Source of the DNA: Rhodopirellula europaea 6C
GTDB taxonomy: Bacteria; Planctomycetota; Planctomycetia; Pirellulales; Pirellulaceae
NCBI RefSeq assembly: GCF_000338295.1
Contig: NZ_ANMO01000211.1
Span: 62,001 to 126,000, forward strand
DNA: 64,000 bases
Direction of reading: 5' to 3'
The notes beneath the pieces are model-generated. The model was not told the origin of the DNA and made no database searches. It saw only the letters and a program-made list of their open reading frames with translations. Shown piece after piece: positions 17,539 to 25,824 of the stretch. Within the stretch, counting starts at the first letter, position 1, and the number at the start of each line of letters is the position of its first letter. The position numbers were made by a program, and so were the translations under genes.

Positions 17539-18975
17539 ATGCAATCATCCTGGCAAACGTTGCAACGTCGCAACTTCTTTTGTGGTCTTGGTGCATCGCT
17601 GGGCTCGCTGGCATTGACGTCACAATTGGCTGCTGACAGCGTCAGTGCGAGTGGTTCTGACTCCGCCGCGTCGCCGTTGGCACCCAAGAAGCCGATGATG
17701 CCGCCGAAGGCCAAAGCGGTCATCATGTTGTTCATGGAAGGCGGCCCCGGGCAAATGGACACGTTTGATCCAAAGCCCGAGCTCGATCGACTGCATGTGA
17801 CCGAATCGAAACGCACCGAAGGATTGGCGACGGGAAAACGTTTTTATGTCGGCAGTCCATTCAAAACGCGAAAGGTTGGTCAGTCCGGGTTGGATATGTG
17901 CGACCAATTCGTTCACTTGGCTCAGCCCGAAGTTGCCGATGAGTTGTGCGTTTATCGTGGCTGCCAAGCCGAGTCGTTGAACCACCCCGAAGCGTTGCTG
18001 CATATGAACACGGGCAGCCGGTTGGGTGGCGATCCCGCGGTTGGTGCTTGGACAACCTATGGCTTGGGCAGCGAAAATCAAAACTTGCCGGGCTTCGTCG
18101 TGATGACGGAACTTGCCATGCCACAGGCGGGAAGTGCGAACTGGTCCAACGGCTTTCTACCAGCTTACTATCAAGGCACAACGCTTCGTGCTCAAGGCTC
18201 GCCAATTCTGGATTTGAAGCCGGGCGATTACCGAACGCGTCAGCATCAACGTCGCATGCTCGACGAGTTGGCGGCATTGAACAAAGATCATCTGAACTCC
18301 AGCTCGTTGGAACAACATCCAAACGCGGGTGAGTTGGCGGCACGAATGGAAAGCTATGAGCTCGCCTTCCGAATGCAAACTTCCGTTCCCAACCTGATCG
18401 ATCTGAAAACGGAACCACAACACGTTCTGGATTCCTACGGTGTTGACGATCCGGAAACGGCGGCCTTCGGCAAGCAATGCTTGATGGCTCGTCGAATGGT
18501 CGAAGAGGGTGTGCGTTTCGTTCAAATCTTCTCCGGCGGATGGGACAGTCACGACTACCTGGAACGTGGTCATTCAGCTCGAATCAAAAGTGTCGACAAA
18601 CCGATTGCCGCTTTGATCAAGGATCTGAAACAACGTGGCATGCTGGATGACACGTTGGTCGTTTGGACCGGCGAGTTTGGGCGGACACCTGATAACAACT
18701 ATCGCGGTGGTGTGACCGCTTTGGGCCGTGACCACAATATCGATGCGATGACGATGTGGTTCGCTGGCGGCGGAACGCGTCGTGGTTCAATCGTTGGTGC
18801 GACGGACGAGATCGGTGCGAAAGCCGTTGAGTGCGTTCACCCAATTCGGGACGTGCACGTGACAATGCTTCACTTGCTCGGGTTGGACGACAACAAGCTG
18901 ACATACTTCCACGGCGGGCGGTACAAACAATTGTCTCAATTCGGCGGGGAAGTGATTCCCGAACTGATTGCCTGA
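17539..18975 (+). CDS. DUF1501 family exported protein
   Basis: 478 aa. The N-terminus QRRNFFCGLGASLGSLAL looks like a Tat-type signal, typical for DUF1501 proteins. Family hallmarks follow: AVIMLFMEGGPGQMDTFDPKP, the pattern GFLPAYYQGTTLRAQGSPILDL, FVQIFSGGWDSHDYLERGH, VVWTGEFGRTPDNN with GRDHN, and a C-terminal HPIRDVHVTMLHLLGLD. DUF1501 belongs to the alkaline-phosphatase/sulfatase-like superfamily and is very abundant in planctomycetes, often beside DUF1549/DUF1553 cytochrome-like genes, which are absent here. ATG at 17539 preferred over an in-frame TTG at 17530. Ends before a strong terminator. Confidence 0.92.
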   Translation: MQSSWQTLQRRNFFCGLGASLGSLALTSQLAADSVSASGSDSAASPLAPKKPMMPPKAKAVIMLFMEGGPGQMDTFDPKPELDRLHVTESKRTEGLATGKRFYVGSPFKTRKVGQSGLDMCDQFVHLAQPEVADELCVYRGCQAESLNHPEALLHMNTGSRLGGDPAVGAWTTYGLGSENQNLPGFVVMTELAMPQAGSANWSNGFLPAYYQGTTLRAQGSPILDLKPGDYRTRQHQRRMLDELAALNKDHLNSSSLEQHPNAGELAARMESYELAFRMQTSVPNLIDLKTEPQHVLDSYGVDDPETAAFGKQCLMARRMVEEGVRFVQIFSGGWDSHDYLERGHSARIKSVDKPIAALIKDLKQRGMLDDTLVVWTGEFGRTPDNNYRGGVTALGRDHNIDAMTMWFAGGGTRRGSIVGATDEIGAKAVECVHPIRDVHVTMLHLLGLDDNKLTYFHGGRYKQLSQFGGEVIPELIA

Positions 18976-19058
18976 ACGGTCGATCCGGATCTCGCCATCG
19001 CGACACCTTGGTTGACATTGGTCGGAATGCGGGCGAGTCCATTCAAAGCAAGCTACAA

Positions 19059-19095
19059 TGGCTGGGAAACGATCTGCGTTTCCCAGCCATTTTTT
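19059..19095 (+). terminator. rho-independent terminator after the DUF1501 gene
   Basis: A perfect 12-bp stem (19059-19070 with 19078-19089) with a 7-base loop is followed at once by six T. It lies 83 bp after the stop at 18975 and 16 bp before the kinase start, so the kinase mRNA probably begins within or after it, or depends on readthrough. Confidence 0.9.
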
Positions 19096-19110
19096 GTGTG
19101 ATGAGTTCTT

Positions 19111-20778
19111 GTGAACGACCCTGATTCGCCATCATCGTTGGATTCCGTTTTGGCGGAAATCTTGGTGCGTGAAGAGAATGGCGAGCGACCGGATCCGCAT
19201 GAGTACCTGGAGAAGCACCCCGACCACGCGGAGGAGCTACGAGACTTCTTCCGCAATCACCGGTGGCTTGGCAGTGAAGATGAAGAGCCGACGACGTTGG
19301 TTGGTCAAACCATCGGCGAATTTCGAATCATTCGTGAAGTCGCTCGTGGCGGCATGGGAGTCGTTTACGAAGCTGAGCAGGATTCGCTTCGGCGTGTCGT
19401 TGCAATCAAGCTGATCGGCGACGGTGTTCTCGCAAATGACGAGTTGCGTTTGCGTTTCCGTGTTGAGGCAGAAGCGGCGGCTTCGTTGTCGCATCCTAAT
19501 ATCTTGCCAATCCACAGTATCGGATGTTGGCGTGGGATCGACTACTTCGTGATGCCGATGGTCACGGGAGATTCGCTGCAGTCGTTGGTCGATCAGCAGC
19601 GAGCAGGTTGCCGCGACGGCGGAATGACGACTTCGGAAGTCAAAGAGTGCGTTATGAAGACGGTCGTGTTCATGCGCGATATTTCTCGCGGAGTCGCTTA
19701 CGCACACTCACGCGGCATCATTCACCGTGATTTGAAACCCGAGAATGTGCTGATCGATGAAGGTGTGCCAAAGATTGTGGACTTTGGTTTGGCAAAATTT
19801 CACCGTGATGCACCGGAGTTGACTCGCAACGGCCAGGTCCTTGGGACGCCTCATTACATGAGCCCGGAACAGGCACGCGGGTGTGGGGATTTGACGGATG
19901 CCGTTGATGTCTACGCACTCGGCGGAATGTTGTTTTCCATGCTGACCGGATCGCCACCTCACAATGGCGACTCCACCGCGGAAGTGCTTTCGCGAGTGCT
20001 ATCGGACGAACCGCCTTCGTTGCGGTTGGCTTATCCCGGGGGCATGCCACGTTTGCCTGAAATGTCTGACTTGGATCACGTCATCCAGCGAGCGATGGCG
20101 TGCGAGCCGACCGAGCGATATCGATCTGCGGACGAATTGGCGGACGATTTGGATCGAATCTTGGTTGGTGAAACGCCGCTCGCTGCACCCGACGGTCTGG
20201 TCCACCGGATGTCGCGAGAGTTGTCACGCGATCAACACTTGCACGCGTTTCAGAATTGGGGGCGTGCTCTGCGAGGAATCGGGTATGTCGTCCTGGCTGC
20301 TCACATCGCGATGTTTGTGATCATGCAGTGGGTGTATGTCGACACACCGAGTGATTTGGCCGCATGGAGCCAGCCCGCATTTTGGGGTTACTTCGTTCCG
20401 CGATTGTTGATGCTTGGCGGAATCGCCTGGGTGATCGGAAGAGCTCGCGATGGATTGTGGCTTCCGCGAATTTCAGCGGAGCGTCCCGTTTGGTCCATTT
20501 GGCTGGGTTACTTGGTCGCGTTGTCCAGCATCAATCTGCTTTGGATCAGTGGCAACCTGGATCATTCCGGAGTGATGGTGATGGCCTGTGTGATGAGCGG
20601 GTTTGCCTTTATCGCAATCGCGGGTCACATGTGGGGCGGCAGCGCGCTTCTCGGGATGGGATTCATCGGAATGGCGTTCGCTTCGGTTGCGATTCCGGTA
20701 GCCGCGCCGTTGTTTTTGGGCGGTTGGTGGATGGTCACCATGCTGGTCTTTTCCAAACGCTATCGCCGGATGGAATAA
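19111..20778 (+). CDS. serine/threonine protein kinase with C-terminal membrane domain
   Basis: 555 aa from a GTG at 19111 (no in-frame ATG fits). An N-terminal segment of about 60 residues (PDPHEYLEKHPDHAEELRDFF) is the short leader common to planctomycete Hanks-type kinases. The kinase domain is complete: glycine loop RGGMGVV, Lys100 in VVAIK, HRDLKPEN with Asp207, DFG with Asp224, GTPHYMSPEQA and DVYALGGMLF. After about residue 365 the protein has roughly six hydrophobic segments up to a basic C-terminus (FSKRYRRME). The kinase faces the cytoplasm and signals from the membrane. No extracellular sensor domain is seen, so the input could be membrane-borne. Confidence 0.92.
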   Translation: MNDPDSPSSLDSVLAEILVREENGERPDPHEYLEKHPDHAEELRDFFRNHRWLGSEDEEPTTLVGQTIGEFRIIREVARGGMGVVYEAEQDSLRRVVAIKLIGDGVLANDELRLRFRVEAEAAASLSHPNILPIHSIGCWRGIDYFVMPMVTGDSLQSLVDQQRAGCRDGGMTTSEVKECVMKTVVFMRDISRGVAYAHSRGIIHRDLKPENVLIDEGVPKIVDFGLAKFHRDAPELTRNGQVLGTPHYMSPEQARGCGDLTDAVDVYALGGMLFSMLTGSPPHNGDSTAEVLSRVLSDEPPSLRLAYPGGMPRLPEMSDLDHVIQRAMACEPTERYRSADELADDLDRILVGETPLAAPDGLVHRMSRELSRDQHLHAFQNWGRALRGIGYVVLAAHIAMFVIMQWVYVDTPSDLAAWSQPAFWGYFVPRLLMLGGIAWVIGRARDGLWLPRISAERPVWSIWLGYLVALSSINLLWISGNLDHSGVMVMACVMSGFAFIAIAGHMWGGSALLGMGFIGMAFASVAIPVAAPLFLGGWWMVTMLVFSKRYRRME

Positions 20779-20841
20779 CGCGACCATCAACGGCATTGGA
20801 GAGTTCCAATCCCACTCGAACTCAACGTGGGATCGCTGAAC

Positions 20842-21141
20842 TCAGGGACCGTCGCCGACCTGAATCGCGGAAGGCGCAGTGGCGTGTGAGACCGTCAACA
20901 CGCGAACTTCATCGTCAAAGATCTGATGAACGACGCGGTACGAATTGACTTGGATCTCGGACACATCTTCCCGGCCAAACTCAGGAACGATGGAACCTGC
21001 GTCAGGAAACTCAAGCAAACGTTCGGTTTGTTCAATGATGCGTTCGAAGATCAAGTCCGCGAACTTTTCGCTATCACGTCCGATGTAGTCTCGGATTGCC
21101 AACAGGTCCGACACGGCGTAGTCAGTCCAACTAACTTGCAT
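20842..21141 (-). CDS. ParE/RelE-family toxin
   Basis: 99 aa from the ATG at 21141, which overlaps the antitoxin stop by 11 bp. The fold pattern fits ParE: SWTDYAVSDLLAIRDYIGRDS, FERIIEQTERLLEFPDAGSIVPEF, and the C-terminal SYRVVHQIFDDEVRVLTVSHA. ParE toxins act on DNA gyrase and RelE relatives cleave mRNA at the ribosome. The SYRVVHQI variant with no other clear RelE catalytic residues favours ParE. The frame is open back to 21306, but that part overlaps the antitoxin gene. It completes a typical antitoxin-first operon. Confidence 0.85.
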   Translation of the reverse strand: MQVSWTDYAVSDLLAIRDYIGRDSEKFADLIFERIIEQTERLLEFPDAGSIVPEFGREDVSEIQVNSYRVVHQIFDDEVRVLTVSHATAPSAIQVGDGP

Positions 21142-21337
21142 TGCGAGTTTGATTCCATTGTTCTCGAACGGTGTCGGTTCCGACCAACCGAGATGACTCC
21201 GCAGTAGCCAGACCGGATTCAATCTTTTGACGGATGTACAAGCGATAAAGGACCTCATCCCAGCTTGCGCCATCGGGCAGACTGTCAATGGTGTCGCGAG
21301 CGGCAAACTTGGGCGATGTGTTCAGTGTTTCGTTCAT
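21131..21337 (-). CDS. antitoxin of the ParDE-like module
   Basis: 68 aa with an ATG at 21337. Predicted as helical with an acidic/basic pattern (SWDEVLYRLYIRQKIESGLATAES); the phrase WDEVLYRLYIRQKIE is typical of short addiction-module antitoxins paired with ParE toxins. It precedes the toxin gene and overlaps it by 11 bp, giving coupled translation. Such antitoxins neutralise the toxin and usually repress their own promoter, which would lie within 21338-21631. I see no clear operator there. Confidence 0.78.
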   Translation of the reverse strand: MNETLNTSPKFAARDTIDSLPDGASWDEVLYRLYIRQKIESGLATAESSRLVGTDTVREQWNQTRNAS

Positions 21338-21631
21338 TGGAGTCTCCTTTGTCCCCCCATGCTAGCGGTTTCGCTCAGTTTGTGTATGCCCCAACTCAGG
21401 ATTTCCCGCAAAAGAATTTCAGTTGTCGCAAGTATTAATCTGTCAAAAATCCCGTTTTTGCGCAGTACTTGCGTGTTTCGCATGGGTTTTTCCGGTCAGG
21501 AAAGCCCAATGGGCAATCAAAACTCTCGTTCATTCTGTGATTGAGGAGTGCGGGCTCGTTGATTAGCCAAAAAAATTAGAGGCCGCGGAAGGTGAATTCC
21601 ACCGGACAAAAATGCCCGATGAAAAAGGCCG

Positions 21632-21865
21632 TCAGGTTGCGAGTGAGGGAAACGCGTTGGTCGGCAAAGAGAGCGTCATCTTGAGTCGAGGTCGCTTCCG
21701 AAGCAAACGTTGAACGAGCATGCCGATGCCCGGTTTGTGCAGAATCTGATGTTGCTCATAGGAGAGCGGAAACTCTTTGAGCAATCGAACCAAATCCGCT
21801 CGTAATTCGTCCGCGAATTTTGTCGATTCATCGTTCGCTGAATCGGAGAGAGTTGCGGAATCCAT
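21632..21865 (-). CDS. small protein translationally coupled to the sulfatase
   Basis: 77 aa. Its ATG (21865-21863) shares one base with the sulfatase TGA (TGATG), a standard coupling arrangement, so I prefer it to the upstream ATG at 21898. The protein is charged and helical (FADELRADLVRLLKEFPLSYEQHQIL) with a basic stretch (LLRKRPRLK) near the C-terminus and no signal peptide. No family recognised. Expected to be cytoplasmic although its partner is exported. Confidence 0.5.
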   Translation of the reverse strand: MDSATLSDSANDESTKFADELRADLVRLLKEFPLSYEQHQILHKPGIGMLVQRLLRKRPRLKMTLSLPTNAFPSLAT

Positions 21866-23355
21866 CAATTCCCTTTCGCAGCCTGTTCTCGCATCCAACG
21901 GATGTTGGATTCCACGGTCTGCAAGTGTTCCGGTGTGGCGCGGCGGCGAAGCGTGTCCAGATACACCTTCATGTCGCTCTCGTACTGGGCTTCTGGCTCA
22001 GGTGTTCGGCCTTGATCATTGGTCTCTTCCATCCACTGGTTCAACTTGCCACGCATTTGAACCAGCATCGATTGATGATCGGGATCGTTGGCCAGGTTGT
22101 GCAGTTCGTGTGGATCACTGACTAAGTCGTACAGTTCTTCCTTTGGCCGTTTGTCTTGAAAAAGAAGTGACTGATGTTCGTCCAGTGTGCCAGCTTCATG
22201 GCATTCGCGAAGAGCGATCAGGATCGCCTTGGCGTCCTTGTACGCGCATGGTTGCAAGTACGGTCGGTTGGGCAAGAAGTTGCGGATGTATTTGAATCGA
22301 TCCGTTCGAACCGAACGAATGTGGTCGACGGTTTCGTCACATCGATCGCGAGCGGCGAACACCGCGTTGCGCGGTTGATTGTCCGCTGCAAGGATGTTGC
22401 GGGCTTGCATCGGTTCGGGAATCGCAATGCCTGCTGCGGCCAATGACAAGGCGGTGATGTCAATGTGTTCGACCAAATCGTCTCGCACCGTCCCAGGCTT
22501 GATGCCTGGACCATTGATTACTAACGGGACGTGCAAGCCTTCGTCGTACAGAAATTGCTTTCCTCGTCCATGACTGATGCCATGATCAGTCATGAACAAA
22601 ATCAGCGTGTTGTCCCGGACGCCTTGCTCTTCCAGCGTTGCGACGACTTCGCCAACCATCGCATCGGTCATGCGGACCGAATCCAGGTAAGCGGCCCAGT
22701 CGCGAAGGATGTCGGGGTGATTGGGGTAGTACGGTGGCAACACAACCGAATCGATCGGCGTGGAGTGCCCGAAACGGGAACGTGCGGACTGGGCAACCTT
22801 GTTCCAACCCTTTGTGTCTTTGCCACGCAGTTTTCCACCTTGCGTTTGGATTTGTGCGAAAAATGGCTGGCCGGGTTTTCGATCGCTCCAATCGGCCGAA
22901 TGGTAAATCGACTTGTCCCATTCGAAGTTGTAGTCTGTTTTGCCGAGTCGTCCGTTAATCGGCCAACCTGTGATCGATGTGTGATATCCAGCGTCTTGGA
23001 ACAGCTTTGGCACCATCGTCACGTTGGCAGGCAGATGAATTTTCTCGGTTCCGCGTCCGCTGCGATGGTGATGTGCCCCGATGGTCGTTTGGTACATGCC
23101 GGTGATGAAGGCGGAACGACACGTCGAGCAAACGGGCGCGGTCACGTAGGCATGATTGAACTGAACTCCGCCTTTGGCCAATGCGTCGACATTGGGAGTC
23201 TCGATCGTGGTTTCGCCGTAGCACGAAAAGTTGGCGGACATGTCGTCTGGGATGATCCAGACAATATTGGGCCGATCGTCGGCTGAGACGTGATGGAGCC
23301 AACAGGTTGCAAGTGCTGTAAGGAGCGCCAGTGGTAGCGAATGAGCGATTTTCAT
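21865..23355 (-). CDS. exported sulfatase with a non-canonical active-site motif
   Basis: 496 aa with a signal peptide (cleavage near VSA-DD). Sulfatase landmarks: PNIVWIIPDDMS (metal Asp pair), TPNVDALAKGGVQFNHAY, the formylglycine site, HHHRSGRG, LILFMTDHGISHGRGKQ, RSVRTDRFKYIRNF and ELYDLVSDPHELHNLA. At the formylglycine site, residues 76-80 read C-S-T-C-R instead of the usual C-x-P-x-R: Thr replaces the Pro and a second Cys precedes the Arg. The family hydrolyses sulfate esters, here probably of algal polysaccharides in the periplasm or outside. It is divergent from the LamG/esterase genes and followed by a coupled 77-aa gene. Confidence 0.92.
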   Translation of the reverse strand: MKIAHSLPLALLTALATCWLHHVSADDRPNIVWIIPDDMSANFSCYGETTIETPNVDALAKGGVQFNHAYVTAPVCSTCRSAFITGMYQTTIGAHHHRSGRGTEKIHLPANVTMVPKLFQDAGYHTSITGWPINGRLGKTDYNFEWDKSIYHSADWSDRKPGQPFFAQIQTQGGKLRGKDTKGWNKVAQSARSRFGHSTPIDSVVLPPYYPNHPDILRDWAAYLDSVRMTDAMVGEVVATLEEQGVRDNTLILFMTDHGISHGRGKQFLYDEGLHVPLVINGPGIKPGTVRDDLVEHIDITALSLAAAGIAIPEPMQARNILAADNQPRNAVFAARDRCDETVDHIRSVRTDRFKYIRNFLPNRPYLQPCAYKDAKAILIALRECHEAGTLDEHQSLLFQDKRPKEELYDLVSDPHELHNLANDPDHQSMLVQMRGKLNQWMEETNDQGRTPEPEAQYESDMKVYLDTLRRRATPEHLQTVESNIRWMREQAAKGN

Positions 23356-23469
23356 TTGGTGGGGCTTGGGTGGGATGCGGAACGTCGGGGAGTCAATGAC
23401 ATCTGTCCGATGCGATTCAAAAGATAACCAGTTTCAATTTGTGGCGTTGGCGTGCATCTTCACACCGGA

Positions 23470-23500
23470 TTGCACAGCCACCGAATCGCTCAGCTATACT
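23470..23500 (+). promoter_or_regulatory. possible sigma-70-like promoter
   Basis: TTGCAC (23470-23475) and TATACT (23495-23500) are separated by 19 bp, which is longer than ideal. The site is about 119 bp upstream of the exported LamG-like gene, in the gap between divergent operons. Weak support only. Confidence 0.3.
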
Positions 23501-23618
23501 CCGGCGATGTATTTTCGCGAGTGCGATTGTCTTGGCAACCAGTTCTGCTGATCACGCCTAGCTACCATTCGCGAAGGCATGCCCACCTCCATCCCCGCCC
23601 CGTATCCACGAGCATTCA

Positions 23619-24407
23619 ATGTTCTTTTCCTCTGGCTTTGCGCCAAAACGTTTGTGTCCGTCCCTGGATCGTCTCCGTGAATTTTCGCGGAAGACTTTTG
23701 GCTTGCTCTCTCTCGTGGCCATTGTCAGCGGCGGTCCCGCCGTGGCCGAGGAGTCCAAGACTGGCAAACTGATCTTTGAAGACCGTTTTGAACGCAACGA
23801 ATCACAGGAAGAACGGGACGAAGTCGGCAACGGTTGGAACACCAACAGTAAGTCTCGGGCGAACGGGCACAAGCAGGTTGATTTGAAGGACGGTGCCATG
23901 CGCATCTTCATTCACGAAACCGCGGACCATGGCGTCTCAGTGACCCATCCGATGGAATTTCGCGATGGCCGCGTCGAGTTGAAGTTCATGTTGGAACATC
24001 CGAAGGACTCTTTGGGTCTGAATTTCGCCGACCTAAAATACAAGAAGGTTTGGGCAGGGCATCTGTTCCGAGTCAATGTGGGCGTGAAGGCGGTCGAGAT
24101 TGCGGATTTGAAAACTGGCGTGATGGACCTGAAAACACGCGAAGCACGCAAGGCTGGGACGGTTTCCGATGAAGTGAAAGAAAAGCTGAAGACCAAGACA
24201 AAGCGAGTGCCGCATAAGCTGGAAACGGGAAAGTGGTATCACGCTGCCGCGGAAGTGGTGGGCGACACGATGACGGTTTCGATCGATGGTGAAGAGGTCG
24301 CGTCGTTCTCCTCGGAAGGGATGGCTCACCCGACCAAGCGTTTGTTGCGGTTGGCAATCAAACGAAATGTCGTGGTGGATGACCTGCAAATCTATTCGTT
24401 GGATTGA
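23619..24407 (+). CDS. exported LamG/DUF1080-like protein
   Basis: 262 aa with a signal peptide (FGLLSLVAIVSGGPAVAEE; long basic N-region). The mature protein looks like a concanavalin-type beta-sandwich: LIFEDRFERNES, GWNTNSKSRANGHKQVDLKDGAMRIF, RDGRVELKFMLEHPKDSLGLNFAD, GKWYHAAAEVVGDTMTVSIDGEEVASF and a final strand VVDDLQIYSLD. Families with this pattern bind or cleave glycans. It is the first gene of a plus-strand series with the CE15-type esterase 67 bp downstream and lies opposite a sulfatase, so a role in polysaccharide degradation is inferred from context. Confidence 0.75.
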   Translation: MFFSSGFAPKRLCPSLDRLREFSRKTFGLLSLVAIVSGGPAVAEESKTGKLIFEDRFERNESQEERDEVGNGWNTNSKSRANGHKQVDLKDGAMRIFIHETADHGVSVTHPMEFRDGRVELKFMLEHPKDSLGLNFADLKYKKVWAGHLFRVNVGVKAVEIADLKTGVMDLKTREARKAGTVSDEVKEKLKTKTKRVPHKLETGKWYHAAAEVVGDTMTVSIDGEEVASFSSEGMAHPTKRLLRLAIKRNVVVDDLQIYSLD

Positions 24408-24474
24408 CATTCAATCGCATCGCTACGTGATCAAGGCGCTTTCAACTTTCCAAAACATTCTTCAAGAGGCGAAC

Positions 24475-25824
24475 ATGCATATTCGAAAAAACTGCGGACG
24501 ATTGGCGACGGGGATCGTTGTCGTGACACTTGTGTCCATGACGACTTCCGCAATGGCTCAAACAACCAAGAAGTTTGTAGCGAATTACGACGAAGCGAAG
24601 ATCCCTGCCTACGAACTGCCCGCCGCGTTGCAAACGCAGGACGGTGACCCGGTCGAAACGGCGGAACAGTGGAATGACCGACGGGCGGAGACATTGAGAC
24701 TGTTTGAGGAGCATGTGTTCGGCATCATGCCTGAGCAACGCAACATCAAGGTGAAGGTGGTTCGTAGTGACCGCGATTATCGACCGGGCGTGACGCGTCA
24801 CGAATTGGACGTTTCCATTTTGCCTTTGGACGCATCGAGCGATCGATCGCCGTTGGTGGTCCAGGTGTTGGCTGACGTGCCACAATCGGACTCTCCGGCA
24901 CCAGCAATCTTGGGGCTGAACTTTCAAGGCAACCACACCATCGACAAAGACCCGAAGACGCGAATTCCGTCCAGTTGGGTTCGCGATCGGCGGAATGGAT
25001 CGACCGATGGCAACAAGGCGATTGAAGCCGGCCGTGGTGTCGCGTCGACTCGATGGCCATCGAAAATGATCACTGACCGAGGGTATGCGATGATCACGGT
25101 CTACTACGGTGACATTGACCCGGACTTTGATGATGGATTCGAAAATGGCGTCCATGGCGTGATGCCAGAATTCATCGAGGCATTGCCAGAAGACCATCGC
25201 CCCGGAAGCATTGCCGGTTGGGCGTATGGATTGTCATGTATTTTGGATGCGATCGAGCAAACCGATGCACTGAACGTTGATGCGACGAAAGTTGGCGTGC
25301 TTGGCCACTCGCGATTGGGCAAGACTTCGTTGTGGGCTGGAGCGACGGATCCTCGATTCGCGATGGTGATCAGCAATGATTCAGGGTGCGGTGGCGCGGC
25401 ACTTTGCCGGCGTGCGATTGGCGAAACCGTTGCACGAATCAACACTTCGTTTCCGCATTGGTTCAACGACGCCTACTTGCAATACAACGAGAACGAATCC
25501 GCACTTCCGATCGACCAGCATCAATTGATTGCGTTGTCGGCTCCGCGAGCGATCGCGGTTGGAAGTGCAACGCAAGATGAATGGGCCGACCCCAAGGGCG
25601 AGTTTTTGGCATGGCAAGCCGCGGCACCTGTCTTTGAACTGCTGGGGATGTCTTCGGGCGATGTCAACGTTGTCGAAGAAGCGTCGATGCCGAAGAAGCA
25701 ATCGGTCATCAATGCGGGCCCGATGCAATACCATCTTCGGGAAGGCAAACACGATCTGGCTGACTACGATTGGGAGTGTTACTTGGACCTCGCAGATCGG
25801 ACGCTGCAAACCGAGTCTCGATGA
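24475..25824 (+). CDS. CE15-type glucuronoyl esterase, exported
   Basis: 449 aa with a clear signal peptide (cleavage near AMA-QT). It is an alpha/beta hydrolase with the nucleophile in GHSRLGKTSLWAGATDPRFA (Ser279) and a catalytic His candidate at 426 in EGKHDLADYDW. Glucuronoyl esterases of family CE15 have GxSRxGK, and residues around SNDSGCGGAAL and the Cys pair fit that family. They cleave ester links between lignin or other alcohols and glucuronic acid. In a marine planctomycete the substrate may be an algal uronic-acid polymer. Its TGA overlaps the start of hrpB as ATGA (25821-25824). Confidence 0.88.
   Translation: MHIRKNCGRLATGIVVVTLVSMTTSAMAQTTKKFVANYDEAKIPAYELPAALQTQDGDPVETAEQWNDRRAETLRLFEEHVFGIMPEQRNIKVKVVRSDRDYRPGVTRHELDVSILPLDASSDRSPLVVQVLADVPQSDSPAPAILGLNFQGNHTIDKDPKTRIPSSWVRDRRNGSTDGNKAIEAGRGVASTRWPSKMITDRGYAMITVYYGDIDPDFDDGFENGVHGVMPEFIEALPEDHRPGSIAGWAYGLSCILDAIEQTDALNVDATKVGVLGHSRLGKTSLWAGATDPRFAMVISNDSGCGGAALCRRAIGETVARINTSFPHWFNDAYLQYNENESALPIDQHQLIALSAPRAIAVGSATQDEWADPKGEFLAWQAAAPVFELLGMSSGDVNVVEEASMPKKQSVINAGPMQYHLREGKHDLADYDWECYLDLADRTLQTESR

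Noticed and set aside
19012-19059. TTGACA and TACAAT as a promoter before the kinase
   Set aside because: The boxes are 36 bp apart, far from the usual 16-18, and the second lies within the terminator stem.
20779-20841. Short inverted repeats as a terminator between kinase and toxin genes
   Set aside because: Arms are only 5-6 bp and no T tract follows; not strong enough to list.
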